Source of the DNA: Symsagittifera roscoffensis
Taxonomy: Eukaryota; Xenacoelomorpha; Acoela; Convolutidae
Reading direction: 5' to 3'
Assembly (NCBI RefSeq): GCF_963678635.1
Contig: NC_087066.1
Location: 22,783,996 to 22,847,995 of the forward strand
DNA: 64,000 nucleotides
The notes under the pieces were generated by a model, which saw only the letters and a list, made by a program, of their open reading frames with translations, did no database searches and was not told the origin of the DNA. The first letter of the stretch is position 1; the number at the start of each line of letters is the position of its first letter. Positions 54,600 through 64,000 of this stretch are shown one piece after another. A program made the position numbers and the translations under genes.

Positions 54600-55755
54600 T
54601 CCTCTAGAGTCTCTTTGTCTGGCCCCGCTGTCTACAGCTTTCGGAAAAGTCTAATGAGGAATATTGACTCATACTTTTGAATATTCTTAAAAGCTCTTGA
54701 ATATTTTTTTAAAAATTCTTGAGTATTTAACATTTTAAGTTCAATTCAAAGAGCGGGTTGTAGGAAGCTCACTTGCCTATGCGACTACTCCCAAATTTTT
54801 CCGACACCAAAAGTTATGGCCCTCGGAAAAGTCAAAAATTGTTAACATTTCTCAAGAACTACCCTTCCAAATCTGAGATTTTGGTTCAATCGAAACTAAA
54901 GGTTGGTTGAAACCCTACTGCATAAGCGGCAACGCCCTATTTTTTCACACAAAAAGCTATGATTGTCGAAAATGTCAAGTTTTTGATTATTTGACCGTTT
55001 TTTGGACTTTTCTCGCTAACTATCCTGCCAAATCTGATATCATGCGTTTGTTCGAAACACCAAGTTGTTGAAAGCCTACCTTTATGGATGGCTATGCCCG
55101 TTTGAAGGCCATAATTTTTTTCATAAGCAAACTTTGACAGTTTTTTTGCAACTTTTTGACTTTACGCGAAAAACAGGGCGCCAATTCTCAAGTTGAGATC
55201 AATTGAGAAACCCGGTTTTGGGAATCTTCTCTGCTTAAGCGGCCCCAACCTGCTCTTTGCAGGAAAAATTCATGAATTTTGTAAATCTTTACGGCCGTTT
55301 TTTAGAACTTTTGACCGTTTTCTGGAAAATTTTTGTGAATTTTCTTAAATTTTACCCAATCAAATCTGAGATGAAAAGTTCAACTGAAGGAAGTGGCGGT
55401 TGCCATAATGGTTCCTGCAAAAGCGGTGGCTCGTTAATTTTTAGTAAATGATTTTTTTCTCGTGAAACTATCGCAAGTTTTTTTTTACTCTTTTCACTGG
55501 TTTTAGTAGAGAAACAACTAAGGTTTTGGGCAAAATCCAATTCGCCAAATTTTGGGCGACGAATCAGTATAGCAAATTCATTCAATATCAAACACATATC
55601 TCCAGCTTCAGCTGAATCCAAGTTCTTTTTTATCTAGACATAAGAAAATTTTGGTTAAAATAGTTAGTTTTAACATTTTCAGTTTTTTCGAGTTGTTTTT
55701 TTTCTACGTTTGTGTTGTAATGCAAGTGGTGCGAAGCTCCGCTTCGTCTTTATGA
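54600..55755 (+). repeat. dispersed repeat family, copy 2
   Basis: Same family and orientation as 47310-47995. Blocks such as AACTACCCTTCCAAATCTGAG, GTCGAAAATGTCAAGTTTTTG and GAGAAACCCGGTTTTGGGAAT recur several times. It ends GTGCGAAGCTCCGCTTCGTC near 55750. Confidence 0.65.
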
Positions 55756-57341
55756 AATTTATGTCACTGCTATTTTTAAATTATTATAGCTTTAAATGCT
55801 TTATTGCAGGATTATGACAAAGTTTTTTAATTAAGTTTTGGTTCTTTCCGAGTTATAATTTTGGAAAACTTTTTTTAGATTTTAGATTTTTTTACAAAAT
55901 TGTTTCTTTACTTCTTTACAACTCAACATCGAAATCATAAGCTTTTTGATGAATTTGAATTCTTTTGGATGCCTTTCGCTAAGTTTTTGTTTAAAAAACG
56001 CTTACGTGCTTTATTTGAAGTTAATACGCACCCGCATTTTTTTCAAAATGCTTGATTGATTCACGTTCATCCAGCGTTTGATTGAATTATTTCAAATTGA
56101 TTTCCAACGCACGATAAAGTGATCCAATAACTTGTTTTTACCTTCATTCTTGTTTGATGGAGTTTATATTGAAAGATTTGAATGTTTTTTTCTGATCTAG
56201 GTTTGGTAGGAAATTTGGAATGAAATTTTTCTTTTTCAAAATATGTGGATTTTAGTGCCAAGTTAATCAGTTTTTCTATTGTGTAAAACCTGCATTTAAC
56301 CTGTACATAATCTTCCTGTATTCAGTATATAACCTTCATAAAATGAAACCTGTATATAATCTATAGATAATATGTATATAATCTGTAAATAATTTGTAAT
56401 TAATTTGTATATAATTTTTATAAAATTGATTATATTGTCTAAAAACTATAGGTTCGTAGCATCATCCAAAGCTGAAACTAACGATTTTTTTCTACAAGTT
56501 TTAGCAAAAGTTTGTAATCAGGAAAGTTTTCTTCAGTTTGAGGAAACTTATTTACCGCAAACTACGAGTTCCTTGAGAAAAATTTTGCAAACTCCGGACT
56601 CCCGCGGTAAAAAAAGTACTTTTATGTGAATTTTCTTCAAATGAACTTTATAAGATCAAATGTATTAGTGGAATTTAAGAAAGAACAGCAACAACAAGTT
56701 AGAAAAGTGTGTTTAGAATAAATGAGTACTGTTTTAAATAGTTTTTTTTATCAGATCAAACATTAACACAATAATTTAAGTGAAAAGCCTGCATTATAAT
56801 TTTTTTCTTTAATCTCATATTGTCTGGTGGACGAGTTCCGTTGAGAAAATTAGTATATAATGGGTATATAATATGAATTTAGTGTGTATAAAGTCTGTAT
56901 ATAATCTTTTAACGAAATTTATCATGAAGTTTGATACAGAAAAAAAAAATTTTAGAGTAATTTGATAATGATTATATTTTGAAGATTACAGTACAAAACT
57001 TTTGGAAAACGAAATGCATTATAATCGATTCTTAAAACTATATAATCGAAGTTTTACTATAGATAGTTAAAACAGATCTGAAATCTGTATACTTTTCTGC
57101 AGATAATCAATATCTATCCATTTTTGTCACTGCGGGAACATTTTCCGATACGGACAAGATTCTGTAGGCGCTTTTAGTTTTCTCATGTTCTCTACATAGT
57201 TCAATTCGATCAAACATAAAATGGGTTCTAAAATGAACAGTACTATTTGTCTTTTCTACGATGATAAGAGATATACACAGTAAAGCCTTTCAATCAGTTG
57301 CCTTGAAATTTCCGGCCAACTGGCCGTCGTCGCAGCATGTC
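55756..57341. other. intergenic AT-rich DNA
   Basis: It holds TATATAATCTGT-type simple repeats near 56300-56430 and 56855-56920. No gene recognised. Confidence 0.5.
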
Positions 57342-57598
57342 TCAATACCCTTTGTGTCCTGGCTGAAGACGTCGGATGTTAATCCCAGTATCCATGGTAC
57401 TGTTGGACCCCCACGTGTTTCCGTCGTCGCCATATGGTCCCCGAGGCTGCATGTGTTGTCCTGCAAGACGCTCTACGTGTCGAGCGAATGTGGCATTTTG
57501 GAATCGAAGAATCAAGCACAGCGTTATAAGGAACGCCGAAATGGTAATCATGGCGACCACTGAGATTATGCTCGCCAGGGCGACGTCACTGATTAGTG
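57342..57598 (-). CDS. ZP-domain protein, last exon: transmembrane segment and cytoplasmic tail
   Basis: The acceptor TTTTTCAG ends at 57599 on the - strand; the exon reads in the phase left by the upstream exon. It encodes LISDVALASIISVVAMITIS and continues as a hydrophobic helix of about 25 residues ending LCLILRF. A hydrophilic tail of about 54 residues follows, with PRGPYGDDGNTWGSN and the end RRLQPGHKGY, then TGA at 57342. A membrane anchor after a furin site is the standard ending of ZP proteins. This exon is 5 kb from the previous one. Confidence 0.75.
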
Positions 57599-58042
57599 CT
57601 GAAAAACACGGGAGTAATGGTAGAATATTTCAAAAATTACGTTGAGTTATTTAATTTTCATGGCTTAATTTTTGAAACGTGATGGGTGTAGCTATTTTAA
57701 AGGATCAAGCCGGATCAAAAATGAAAAAAAAGGCTCGAGGATCAACTGAGCCAAAAAAATCTTTCAAATCTGGAGAAGAAGTTTGAGTTTTTGCACTCAA
57801 AACTGTTATTGGAAAGCTAAGTATCTTGGCTAGACCTTAGTATAAGTTTCACTTATCGTAAAAACGAGTTTCTATTCATAAATCTATTCACTAAAATGCT
57901 AAAGTTATAGTCAGTTTGTTTTTTCAAAGTATTTATTCCATTCGCTGAATTGTGGGAAACTTATGTGAGGCTCTAGCCAAAGACGTTACTTAAACAAATG
58001 ACATTTTTGAGTCCTAAAACTCGAACCATCTAACAGTTTAGC

Positions 58043-58269
58043 TGTGAGGGGTTACATATTTACATGTGAATCAATTTAGTTGCTATCCATTTATTACTTA
58101 TCTCTGAGAGTTCTCATATTATAATTAAGTGTGATTTTGGTACCTGCCTGTCAATCAGTCTAGATCTGTCTAGCTGTTATGTGCTGACCTCTAGTTTAGT
58201 GTCTTATTTATGCGAATTAGAAATCAGTTGAATTAACACTTAACAGGAACGTTTTACTATCCCTTGTTA
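58043..58269 (+). repeat. 5' LTR of the small retroelement
   Basis: 227 bp, TGTGAGGGGTTACA...CTTGTTA. Its last base is the A of the gag ATG. Confidence 0.9.
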
Positions 58270-59306
58270 TGGCGCAGCAAGCAGATGGTGGGGGAAAAAA
58301 ACCCCTTGGTATTGTGGAATTCTGGCCTCCGAATCAGGCGGAACCACAACTCTTATGGGAGCATTGGAAGCAGAGATTTCATTGGGCAATGGTGGCGAAA
58401 CATGGATTAGTCTCTTCGGAATTTTACTTTCCGTCAACATTAACTGAAGCGCAGATTAATGACCTGGGAGAAGTTGGTGGCAAACCAAGGGAAGAAGTTG
58501 AACGTACACTGATATCGAATCTGTACCTATGTTTGGGACACGAGGGACAGCGGGCTTTGAATATGGAAACAATACGATACCCACGATTTTTGGATACCTG
58601 TGTAGCCCTTTTCCAAAAGGAGCGAAATGAGACGTATGAGATGTACCAGATGTTGTCCAGGAAACAAAAGGAGGGAGAAAGTTTGGAATCGTTCTATGCA
58701 GAACTCAGCGGAATGGCGGCGAGATGCAATTTGGGTACCCAAGAGCGGAAAATGGTGAGAGTTATATTTATATTCAATATGAGGAACAGGGATGCACAGA
58801 ACGAGCTGTGTCGGGAAACTAAGACTCCGGAGGAAGCATTAAGAATCGCAATGTCGTATGAAAGAGGAGACAAGTACGCAAAGATTTACAAGGGCGTCGC
58901 ATCCGGTTCCACTGGAACGGCCTATCCATCGCCAAGGGGTTCTCTGCAGATCAAAACCGAACCAATCAACAATATTCGTGGATCCAGGGGACGAGGAATG
59001 CCAAGGGGACGGGGCCAATGCCCAAATCGGGGGGGGGGGGGTCGAACACAAGAACGAATGCAAGAACGGAGATGTTACAATTGCGATCAGCCGAACTTCA
59101 CTCCAGAAAACCGACAACGATGCCCAGCAAGAGCCGTCACATGCAATTCTTGCAAAAAGGTCGGGCACTTTGAGAGAACTTGTCGGGGAAAACGACAGTC
59201 ACGGGGGGGACAGCCAGTTGGACTAATCCAAGGGGATGAGCCATTTGATGGAGAGGATATACTACCTCGGATGACGTTGGCTCACAAGTTGCGGCCAATT
59301 CAGTAG
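58269..59306 (+). CDS. gag: gag of the small retroelement
   Basis: 345 residues. The N-terminal helical capsid region has LLWEHWKQRFHWAMVAKHG and ESFYAELSGMAARCNLG. An RG-rich stretch (GSRGRGMPRGRGQ) follows, then two zinc knuckles near residues 275-310: CYNCDQPNFTPENRQRC (irregular spacing) and CNSCKKVGHFERTC (CX2CX4HX4C). A run of 13 G (59029-59041) lies inside the RG-rich part. The start ATG overlaps the LTR/primer-binding-site junction, so there is no leader. It ends in TAG; the protease frame is -1 relative to it. Confidence 0.88.
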   Translation: MAQQADGGGKKPLGIVEFWPPNQAEPQLLWEHWKQRFHWAMVAKHGLVSSEFYFPSTLTEAQINDLGEVGGKPREEVERTLISNLYLCLGHEGQRALNMETIRYPRFLDTCVALFQKERNETYEMYQMLSRKQKEGESLESFYAELSGMAARCNLGTQERKMVRVIFIFNMRNRDAQNELCRETKTPEEALRIAMSYERGDKYAKIYKGVASGSTGTAYPSPRGSLQIKTEPINNIRGSRGRGMPRGRGQCPNRGGGGRTQERMQERRCYNCDQPNFTPENRQRCPARAVTCNSCKKVGHFERTCRGKRQSRGGQPVGLIQGDEPFDGEDILPRMTLAHKLRPIQ

Positions 59307-59365
59307 GTTTTGTTAAACGAGAACACCACAGCTGGTCATCGGAAAGTTCAGACGACTACAAGGTT

Positions 59366-60157
59366 ATGGCAATTAGACGTAAGCAAGAGACGCTATTGAA
59401 AAATGCCGGACCTAAGCTTAAAATATATATTAATGGACACCCGATGAACATCTGGATCGACAGTGGATCGCCAATATCCATATTAACACTGGATGGCTTG
59501 AGGAAAACAGTGGGACGAGCGGTAATCAATTTGAACTAAGATGACATTGAAGACGACGAATTTCGGGACTACAGCAACAATCGGATCAAAATGTTAGGAA
59601 AAATGGAGCTTGAGTTGGCATCCAACGGCTGGAAGACGATAGCAGAAGTCCGAGTTATTGGAGGGACCAGACCATCAATCGTGGGACGTGACTTGATGGG
59701 GAAACTCGGACTCCAGTTGATGCAAGCAGATCCAAGGGGGGCAGTGATGAACATCCAGGGGACGGAAGACAGTTCATGTGAGAAGGAGCACGTTGGAGAA
59801 TCGGAGGATGAGCAGATGGACCCGTGGCAACTATAGTTTAGTAAGCTATTCCCAAAACTTTTTACTAGGATCGGAAAAATTAGAAACTACAAGGTTCAAG
59901 CGGAATTTTTCAAAAATCTTGTACCATTGCAGCAGAAGGGACGGAGAGTGCCGGTGACGCTCCAAGAAAAGGTGGACAAGGAGATTGATAAGCTAATAAC
60001 TCAGGGACATATAGAAAAGTTGAAAGAATGTTCGGATCGATATTTTGTTTCTCCGATCGTGATCACCGAAAAAGACGGGTCCGTGAAATTAGCGTTGGAA
60101 TCTCAAGAACTTAATAAACAAGTTCATAAAAACAAATACCAAATGCCAAACATATAA
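59366..60157 (+). pseudogene. pol: pol remnant of the small retroelement (protease and start of RT)
   Basis: In the frame -1 to gag. The protease motif IWIDSGSPISIL (near 59450) and SIVGRDLMGKLG (59676) are intact in sequence, but a TAA near 59537 and a TAG near 59834 interrupt the frame. The RT part has VTLQEKVDKEIDKLITQGHI and SPIVITEKDGSVKLALE, then stops at 60157 before the catalytic Asp motifs. The 3' LTR starts 77 bp later, so most of RT, all of RNase H and the integrase are deleted. Confidence 0.85.
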
Positions 60158-60234
60158 GATGTTGTAGATACAATAGGTAGAACTTGTTTATCAAAACAAA
60201 TACTATGTATTTAATTTTTACATCTGTACGGAAA

Positions 60235-60461
60235 TGTGAGGGGCTACATATTTACATGTCAATCAATTTAGTTGCTATCCATTTATTACTTATCTCTGAG
60301 AGTTCTCATATTATAATTAAGTGTGATTTTGGTACCTGCCTGTCAATCAGTCTAGATCTGTCTAGCTGTTATGTGTTGACCTCTAGTTTAGTGTCTTATG
60401 TATGCGAACTAGAAATCAGTTGAATTAACAGTTAACAGGAACGTTTTTCTATCCCTTGTTA
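60235..60461 (+). repeat. 3' LTR of the small retroelement
   Basis: 227 bp, same as 58043-58269 except for 7 substitutions, with no length change. Followed by TAGC. Confidence 0.9.
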
Positions 60462-61839
60462 TAGCCTTGAACCTCTAGTAGCTGCAGAGAAAAGAGCAGA
60501 AATCAGAAGAAAATTCTCGTTCAATTCATCGATTCAAAACTAAAATGCGCAACTCTTTCCCGTGAATATATAGAGCTTTCAGGCCGCCCTCAGTAGATGC
60601 AGCCTTCTACCGGTTCGCACTGCTTATAACCATCCCACCTTTTTATCCACGGGGGAAAGGACCAACACAAGAGCTGTACAGCTCATCACGGCGAACCGCT
60701 GTTGTGCCCCTGTTTAAGAACTACATGCAATTTTTTTTGGTTATTTTTCTGGGCTGGGTAATGTTGCTTCATCCTCAAGCAACGAGCACCTTCAAATAAT
60801 TTCAACCTGCCTTTGGAGTCAAACCATTCTAGGCTTGAGTAGAAAAGAAATTCTCAAGTCCGAGCACAGCAGCTGATTCAGTAATTATTGCGAACGCAAA
60901 TTTAGAAAAGAGCGGAGCTTAACTGGCTTGTCCAGATACAAGTAGTTTGAAGACTACCATGATTCTTACTGTATGAGTCTCGTAATCTGGAACTAGACAT
61001 TTTTTCCCGTAAACAACTTCTACACATTTGTAATTGACATGATGTTGCTTTTTTACCAATTCTTGGCATTTTCAAAATTAGCAAAAATCAAATAGCCGGA
61101 CTATAGTTTGTTGGCTTACGTTTTGTCGGCTTAGTTGCTACGCCATGATTTTGGATTAGCTACACTGTAAGCAATTTTAATTGTAGTCTCAAGTATTGTT
61201 GATATACTCCTGTATTTTTCAAATTTACTATCCCTGACTAATACATTTTCCATTGTTTTTTTTTTCGTTTAGAAAATTTATTCGGCCTAAATAACTTGGG
61301 CTCATGTTTTGTCAAGGATGAAAATTGATTATTATTGTTTTGAACAAATCAATTGGGTTATAGTATAAAAGTTGCAATTTCTAACAATTCATTTGAACAA
61401 ATTTTTTTTATGACAACAGTTTTCTTTGGCATTTTTTGTTTTCGAATCAACTAGAGTCTAACCACGTGTTATTGTTTTAGTGATTGCTCAAAAAATATTG
61501 ATTTTTTTTAAATGCTAAGGATTGTGCTTTTCGCTTAGATTTTGTGTATTTCCAAAAAACTGTTGTTTTTTTATGACAGCAATTTCATGTGGCATTTTGT
61601 GGATCAATTGTTGTCTAACCTTGTCTTTTTGGCTCAATGAACGCTTGGAAAAAACGAAAAGCTCGTTTCAAACTAGTGATTGTGTTTCTCATCTGTTTTT
61701 CTCTGATGCAATTTTTCGTATTTCCAAAAAATTGTTGATTTTATTAAAGTTTTTTTGTGACAACAGTATCCTTTGGCCTTTTTGTTTTCGGATCAATTGA
61801 TGTCTAACCGTGACTTTGAAAAACGCAATTTTTTTTGGT

Positions 61840-62065
61840 CTAAATTTTCCAAAAAGTGCCTAAAAACGCCGTTTTTGGCCTGTTTTTTAAAAGTTTGCCT
61901 GCGGCGCAGAAAATTTTGTCAAATTACGGTCTTTATAGTGACTTGCAATACCTCAGAAAATCAATTAGGTCGACCTAAAGAAAAGGTCGACAAAATTTTC
62001 AAAAACTTTTTTAAAAATCCGACCACCCTCCCCCCTCGAGAAATTCACAGATCCGCGCCTGGTCT
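61840..62065 (-). repeat. dispersed repeat, inverted partner of 46990-47300
   Basis: The reverse complement starts GGCGCGGATCTGTGAATTTC and shares AGGTCGACC, ATTGATTTTC and the overall block order with 46990-47300. Confidence 0.55.
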
Positions 62066-62570
62066 AGGGTGTTGTTGGCTTAGCGAACGCTCGGAAAATA
62101 CTAAAAGCATATTTAATGCTTGTGGTTGTATTTCACGTCTACTTTTCTGAGGTTGAATTTTTCGTATTTCCAAAAAAAATGTTGATTTTTTCAAGTTATT
62201 TTCTTCTTAGTTATCTCCATCTCACTGTCTATTTGGTACCTAGCAATGCAACCCTTTCGCTCCGCTTTATCTCTGTGTTAAAGTTGAAGCAACATGTACC
62301 AGCTTAGGAAGTAATGTAGCCAACTGACATTTGCCGAGGCATTGATGAATTTAAGGAGACAGTGAAAATGACTGGTTCCCTTTCAAGGTTCGCCACCCTA
62401 ATAGAATTAATTAAATCACCGTTATTTTTCTAATTAGGCCGACCGCTTCATTCAATTTTGGTTACAGTTTTCATCATTTTGCTCAAAATATGCTCAAAAT
62501 TTGCTCAAAAATAGCATACCCAGTAACCTTCTAACGTGACTTAATACCGCTGGGCAAGACCACTACTTAC

Positions 62571-62711
62571 GGTCGGCTTTTGCAAGCGGCGCAGCAGTGG
62601 AGTTTTCGGGCAAGAAAGCCACTGTGACGCTGATGATTCCGGCCGTATTCTTGTTGAAGCGTGCGCTTCGCCTCACTCGTTTGGTCTGGTCGTCACATGT
62701 ATTGAACCAAT
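62571..62711 (-). CDS. ZP-domain protein, exon with furin site
   Basis: 141 bp between acceptor TTGGTTTAG and a perfect donor GTAAGT, phase 1 at both ends. It encodes WFNTCDDQTKRVRRSARFNK and then TVAFLPENSTAAPL. RVRR followed by Ser is a classic furin-type cleavage site, as found between the ZP module and the membrane anchor in this family. The Cys here would be the last of the ZP-C cysteines. NST is a possible N-glycosylation site. Confidence 0.78.
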
Positions 62712-63122
62712 CTAAACCAAAGCCATTTTTATCAGCATATGTGACGCACAGCTACGATGCTTATTTTTACTTGTCTAAAATATGCTAATTTGGTATCAAC
62801 GCAAAAGTTTCATGCTTTTTTTTCTCAGCGCTGAGTTTGAGTTAAGGAAGTTTTTAACATTGATCAAACCACGACAGAAAAAGCGTTATTAAGAGATAGC
62901 ACCAGACCTTATCTGGCTATTATTTCAAGTACCTGATTTCGCATTGAAAGAGTAAAAAAGCACCACAAAATTACACAATCAGAAATCGGAATACAAAAAC
63001 TATTTGATACAAAAATTTTGCGGTCCCTAACAAAAACTAAAGCACTCCCGAAGATAAAATTCCTGCCCAGTGGTGAGAACAAAAAGTAGTTTGAAAAGTG
63101 TTTTAAAAAGTAGAGTTCCTAC

Positions 63123-63316
63123 TTTCTGGCAGGAGACTATCTGCACATATCTGTTCGGTCTGGTCGCACAATTCATAGTAGCAGAAGTAGTAGGTCTCCT
63201 CCAGCGCCTCTCCTCCTTTGGAGAGGTTAATGAACTTGTGGGCGACGAATGTGAACCGAACTGCCTGGTTGTTGTCGACTTGCCCCACCCACTCAAAATC
63301 TTCATCAGCCGCACAA
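63123..63316 (-). CDS. ZP-domain protein, ZP-C exon
   Basis: 194 bp. Acceptor TTTTGTTTAG and a weaker donor GTAGGA. It encodes CAADEDFEWVGQ, VRFTFVAHKFINL and YYFCYYELCDQTEQICADS, the ZP-C pattern of an F.F.AF/HKF strand followed by a C-x-x-x-C strand. The GG from the upstream exon plus T completes the Gly of the NGC motif. The exon leaves one base for the next codon, matching the next exon. Confidence 0.8.
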
Positions 63317-63669
63317 CTAAACAAAAATGATTATGTTACAAGTTTTATGTTTCATACGATAAAAAAAAAGTTTTGTCTGCTGTCATGACAAAATCTGACT
63401 AAATAATGTCCGCTATTGACTGATTTTAGAACTTTCATTTTTTTAATTGAAATTTGGGGTGAAGTTTGCCTACCTCCATCGATGCTATGTAGTAACCAGC
63501 ACTTCTATCGATAAAAGGAACCAACGAACCCACGAGTAACACGCGCTCAAATTTTCACCACAGAGGCATTAACAAAAAAAAGCGACTTAATACAGTATGA
63601 CAAAATCAAGTAACTGAAACAAGAAGGATCAAACACTAAATCAGTTGCTGCTGTCGTGTTTTCGCTCAC

Positions 63670-63828
63670 CCGTTGGTCATGATGATGACCTTGTCCTGGT
63701 CATAAATGTCTGGGGAGGGTGTGGCCCAGCACTCTTCCAGATACAGTCCCAGCTGGCTGTCCCCAGTGGCCAGTCTGGCCTCAAATGACAGCTGGCTGTT
63801 GTCCCCCGGCACGTACCAAGGGTAGTCA
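63670..63828 (-). CDS. ZP-domain protein, central ZP exon
   Basis: 159 bp. Acceptor TTCTGTTAG and donor GTGAGC. It encodes DYPWYVPGDNSQLSFEARL, then GLYLEECWATPSPD and KVIIMTNG. The ECWATPSP motif is a strong ZP-domain signature. ZP proteins polymerise into extracellular matrices such as egg coats, cuticle or mucus. This exon is noticeably more GC-rich than its surroundings. Confidence 0.85.
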
Positions 63829-63929
63829 CTAACAGAACGAACAACAGAAAAAAAAATTAAGTGCTGTCATGTCAACTTCATAATCTAAAGAAGGTATCCG
63901 ATATTGAAAGGAAAGAATAGCGTCCGTAC

Positions 63930-63970
63930 ATGAAATTGCCAATAGCTTTTTCCATGTCAGAACTGCTAGT
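63930..63970 (-). CDS. ZP-domain protein, small upstream exon
   Basis: 41 bp between acceptor TTTTTAG and donor GTACGG. It encodes TSSSDMEKAIGNF and two bases that, with T of the next exon, give Ile. The phase agrees, but the exon is short, so the call is less certain. The gene continues beyond the window on the left side of its own reading direction (coordinates above 64000). Confidence 0.55.
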
Positions 63971-64000
63971 CTAAAAATTGTTGCCCTAAACAAAGTGTTT

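Larger units (their letters stand above)
58043..60461 (+). mobile_element. internally deleted Ty3/gypsy-type retroelement
   Basis: Two 227-bp direct LTRs (TGTGAGGGG...CCCTTGTTA) bound 2419 bp, with a 4-bp target duplication TAGC outside (58039-58042 and 60462-60465). The LTRs differ at 7 of 227 positions (about 3 percent). TGGCGC, a standard primer-binding start, abuts the 5' LTR. Gag is intact; pol has stops and is truncated in the N-terminal part of RT, so it cannot move by itself. It sits in an intron of the ZP gene in the opposite direction. Confidence 0.92.
57599..62570 (-). other. last intron of the ZP gene, about 5 kb
   Basis: GT (62569-62570 on the - strand, GTAAGTAG) to AG (57599-57600). 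It contains an LTR retroelement (58043-60461, opposite strand), the 61840-62065 dispersed repeat and otherwise AT-rich DNA in which I see no gene. Confidence 0.7.

Noticed and set aside
57261-57645. + strand ORFs over the ZP terminal exon
   Set aside because: Opposite-strand shadows; the - strand has the acceptor, matching phase and a membrane helix.

Overview
The window is invertebrate nuclear DNA. It is AT-rich, its genes have spliceosomal introns with GT...AG borders and pyrimidine tracts, and it carries a splicing factor (SF3B4), a replication factor (GINS1/Psf1) and a zona pellucida (ZP) domain membrane protein. The two intact coding regions each have a pyrimidine tract plus AG 7-9 nt before the ATG, which suggests a 5' UTR intron or spliced-leader trans-splicing. 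I cannot name the phylum; nematodes, tunicates, crustaceans, flatworms or other trans-splicing invertebrates would fit. Nothing here is prokaryotic.

Layout. 1-4.8 kb is a transposon graveyard: an old copy of a giant LTR element on the + strand (about 400-1180), a decayed reverse-transcriptase element on the - strand (1763-3428), and a diverged solo LTR (3462-4358). 4785-26840 is one very large (22 kb), young LTR retrotransposon of Ty3/gypsy type on the - strand. Its 904-bp LTRs differ at about 4 positions. In sense order it has a 5' LTR, a 2.6-kb leader with two tandem-repeat blocks, gag, an in-frame TAG, protease-RT-RNase H, an in-frame TGA, integrase plus a long tail ending in a macro-like fold, then a 2420-codon ORF with an SGNH-hydrolase domain and a second, degenerate SGNH-like domain, an in-frame TAG, about 209 more codons, and the 3' LTR. 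This element is the main discovery candidate.

27.0-28.3 kb is a single-exon SF3B4 gene starting 198 bp beyond the outer edge of the 5' LTR. 28844-43707 is a complete-ended but decayed Polinton/Maverick element of 14.9 kb, with inverted terminal repeats of about 0.4 kb, AGTAGTAGAAGG termini and a perfect 6-bp target duplication CATAGC. It keeps recognisable remains of minor capsid protein, a small virion-type protein, an A32-like packaging ATPase, a possible PC4-like protein and a protein-primed type-B DNA polymerase. A 3.4-kb array of about five 693-bp repeats sits in its middle.

43.7-57.3 kb is mostly non-coding, with tRNA-like and SINE-like repeats and dispersed repeat families. It contains one gene, a single-exon GINS1/Psf1 at 48630-49307. 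From 57342 to the end, on the - strand, lie the last five exons of a ZP-domain type I membrane protein gene with a furin site, a transmembrane segment and a cytoplasmic tail. All exon phases agree. Its last intron (about 5 kb) holds a second, internally deleted Ty3/gypsy-type element (58043-60461) with 227-bp LTRs and a TAGC target duplication.

All reading was by eye. Family calls for the mobile-element proteins rest on motif recognition and not on database searches.
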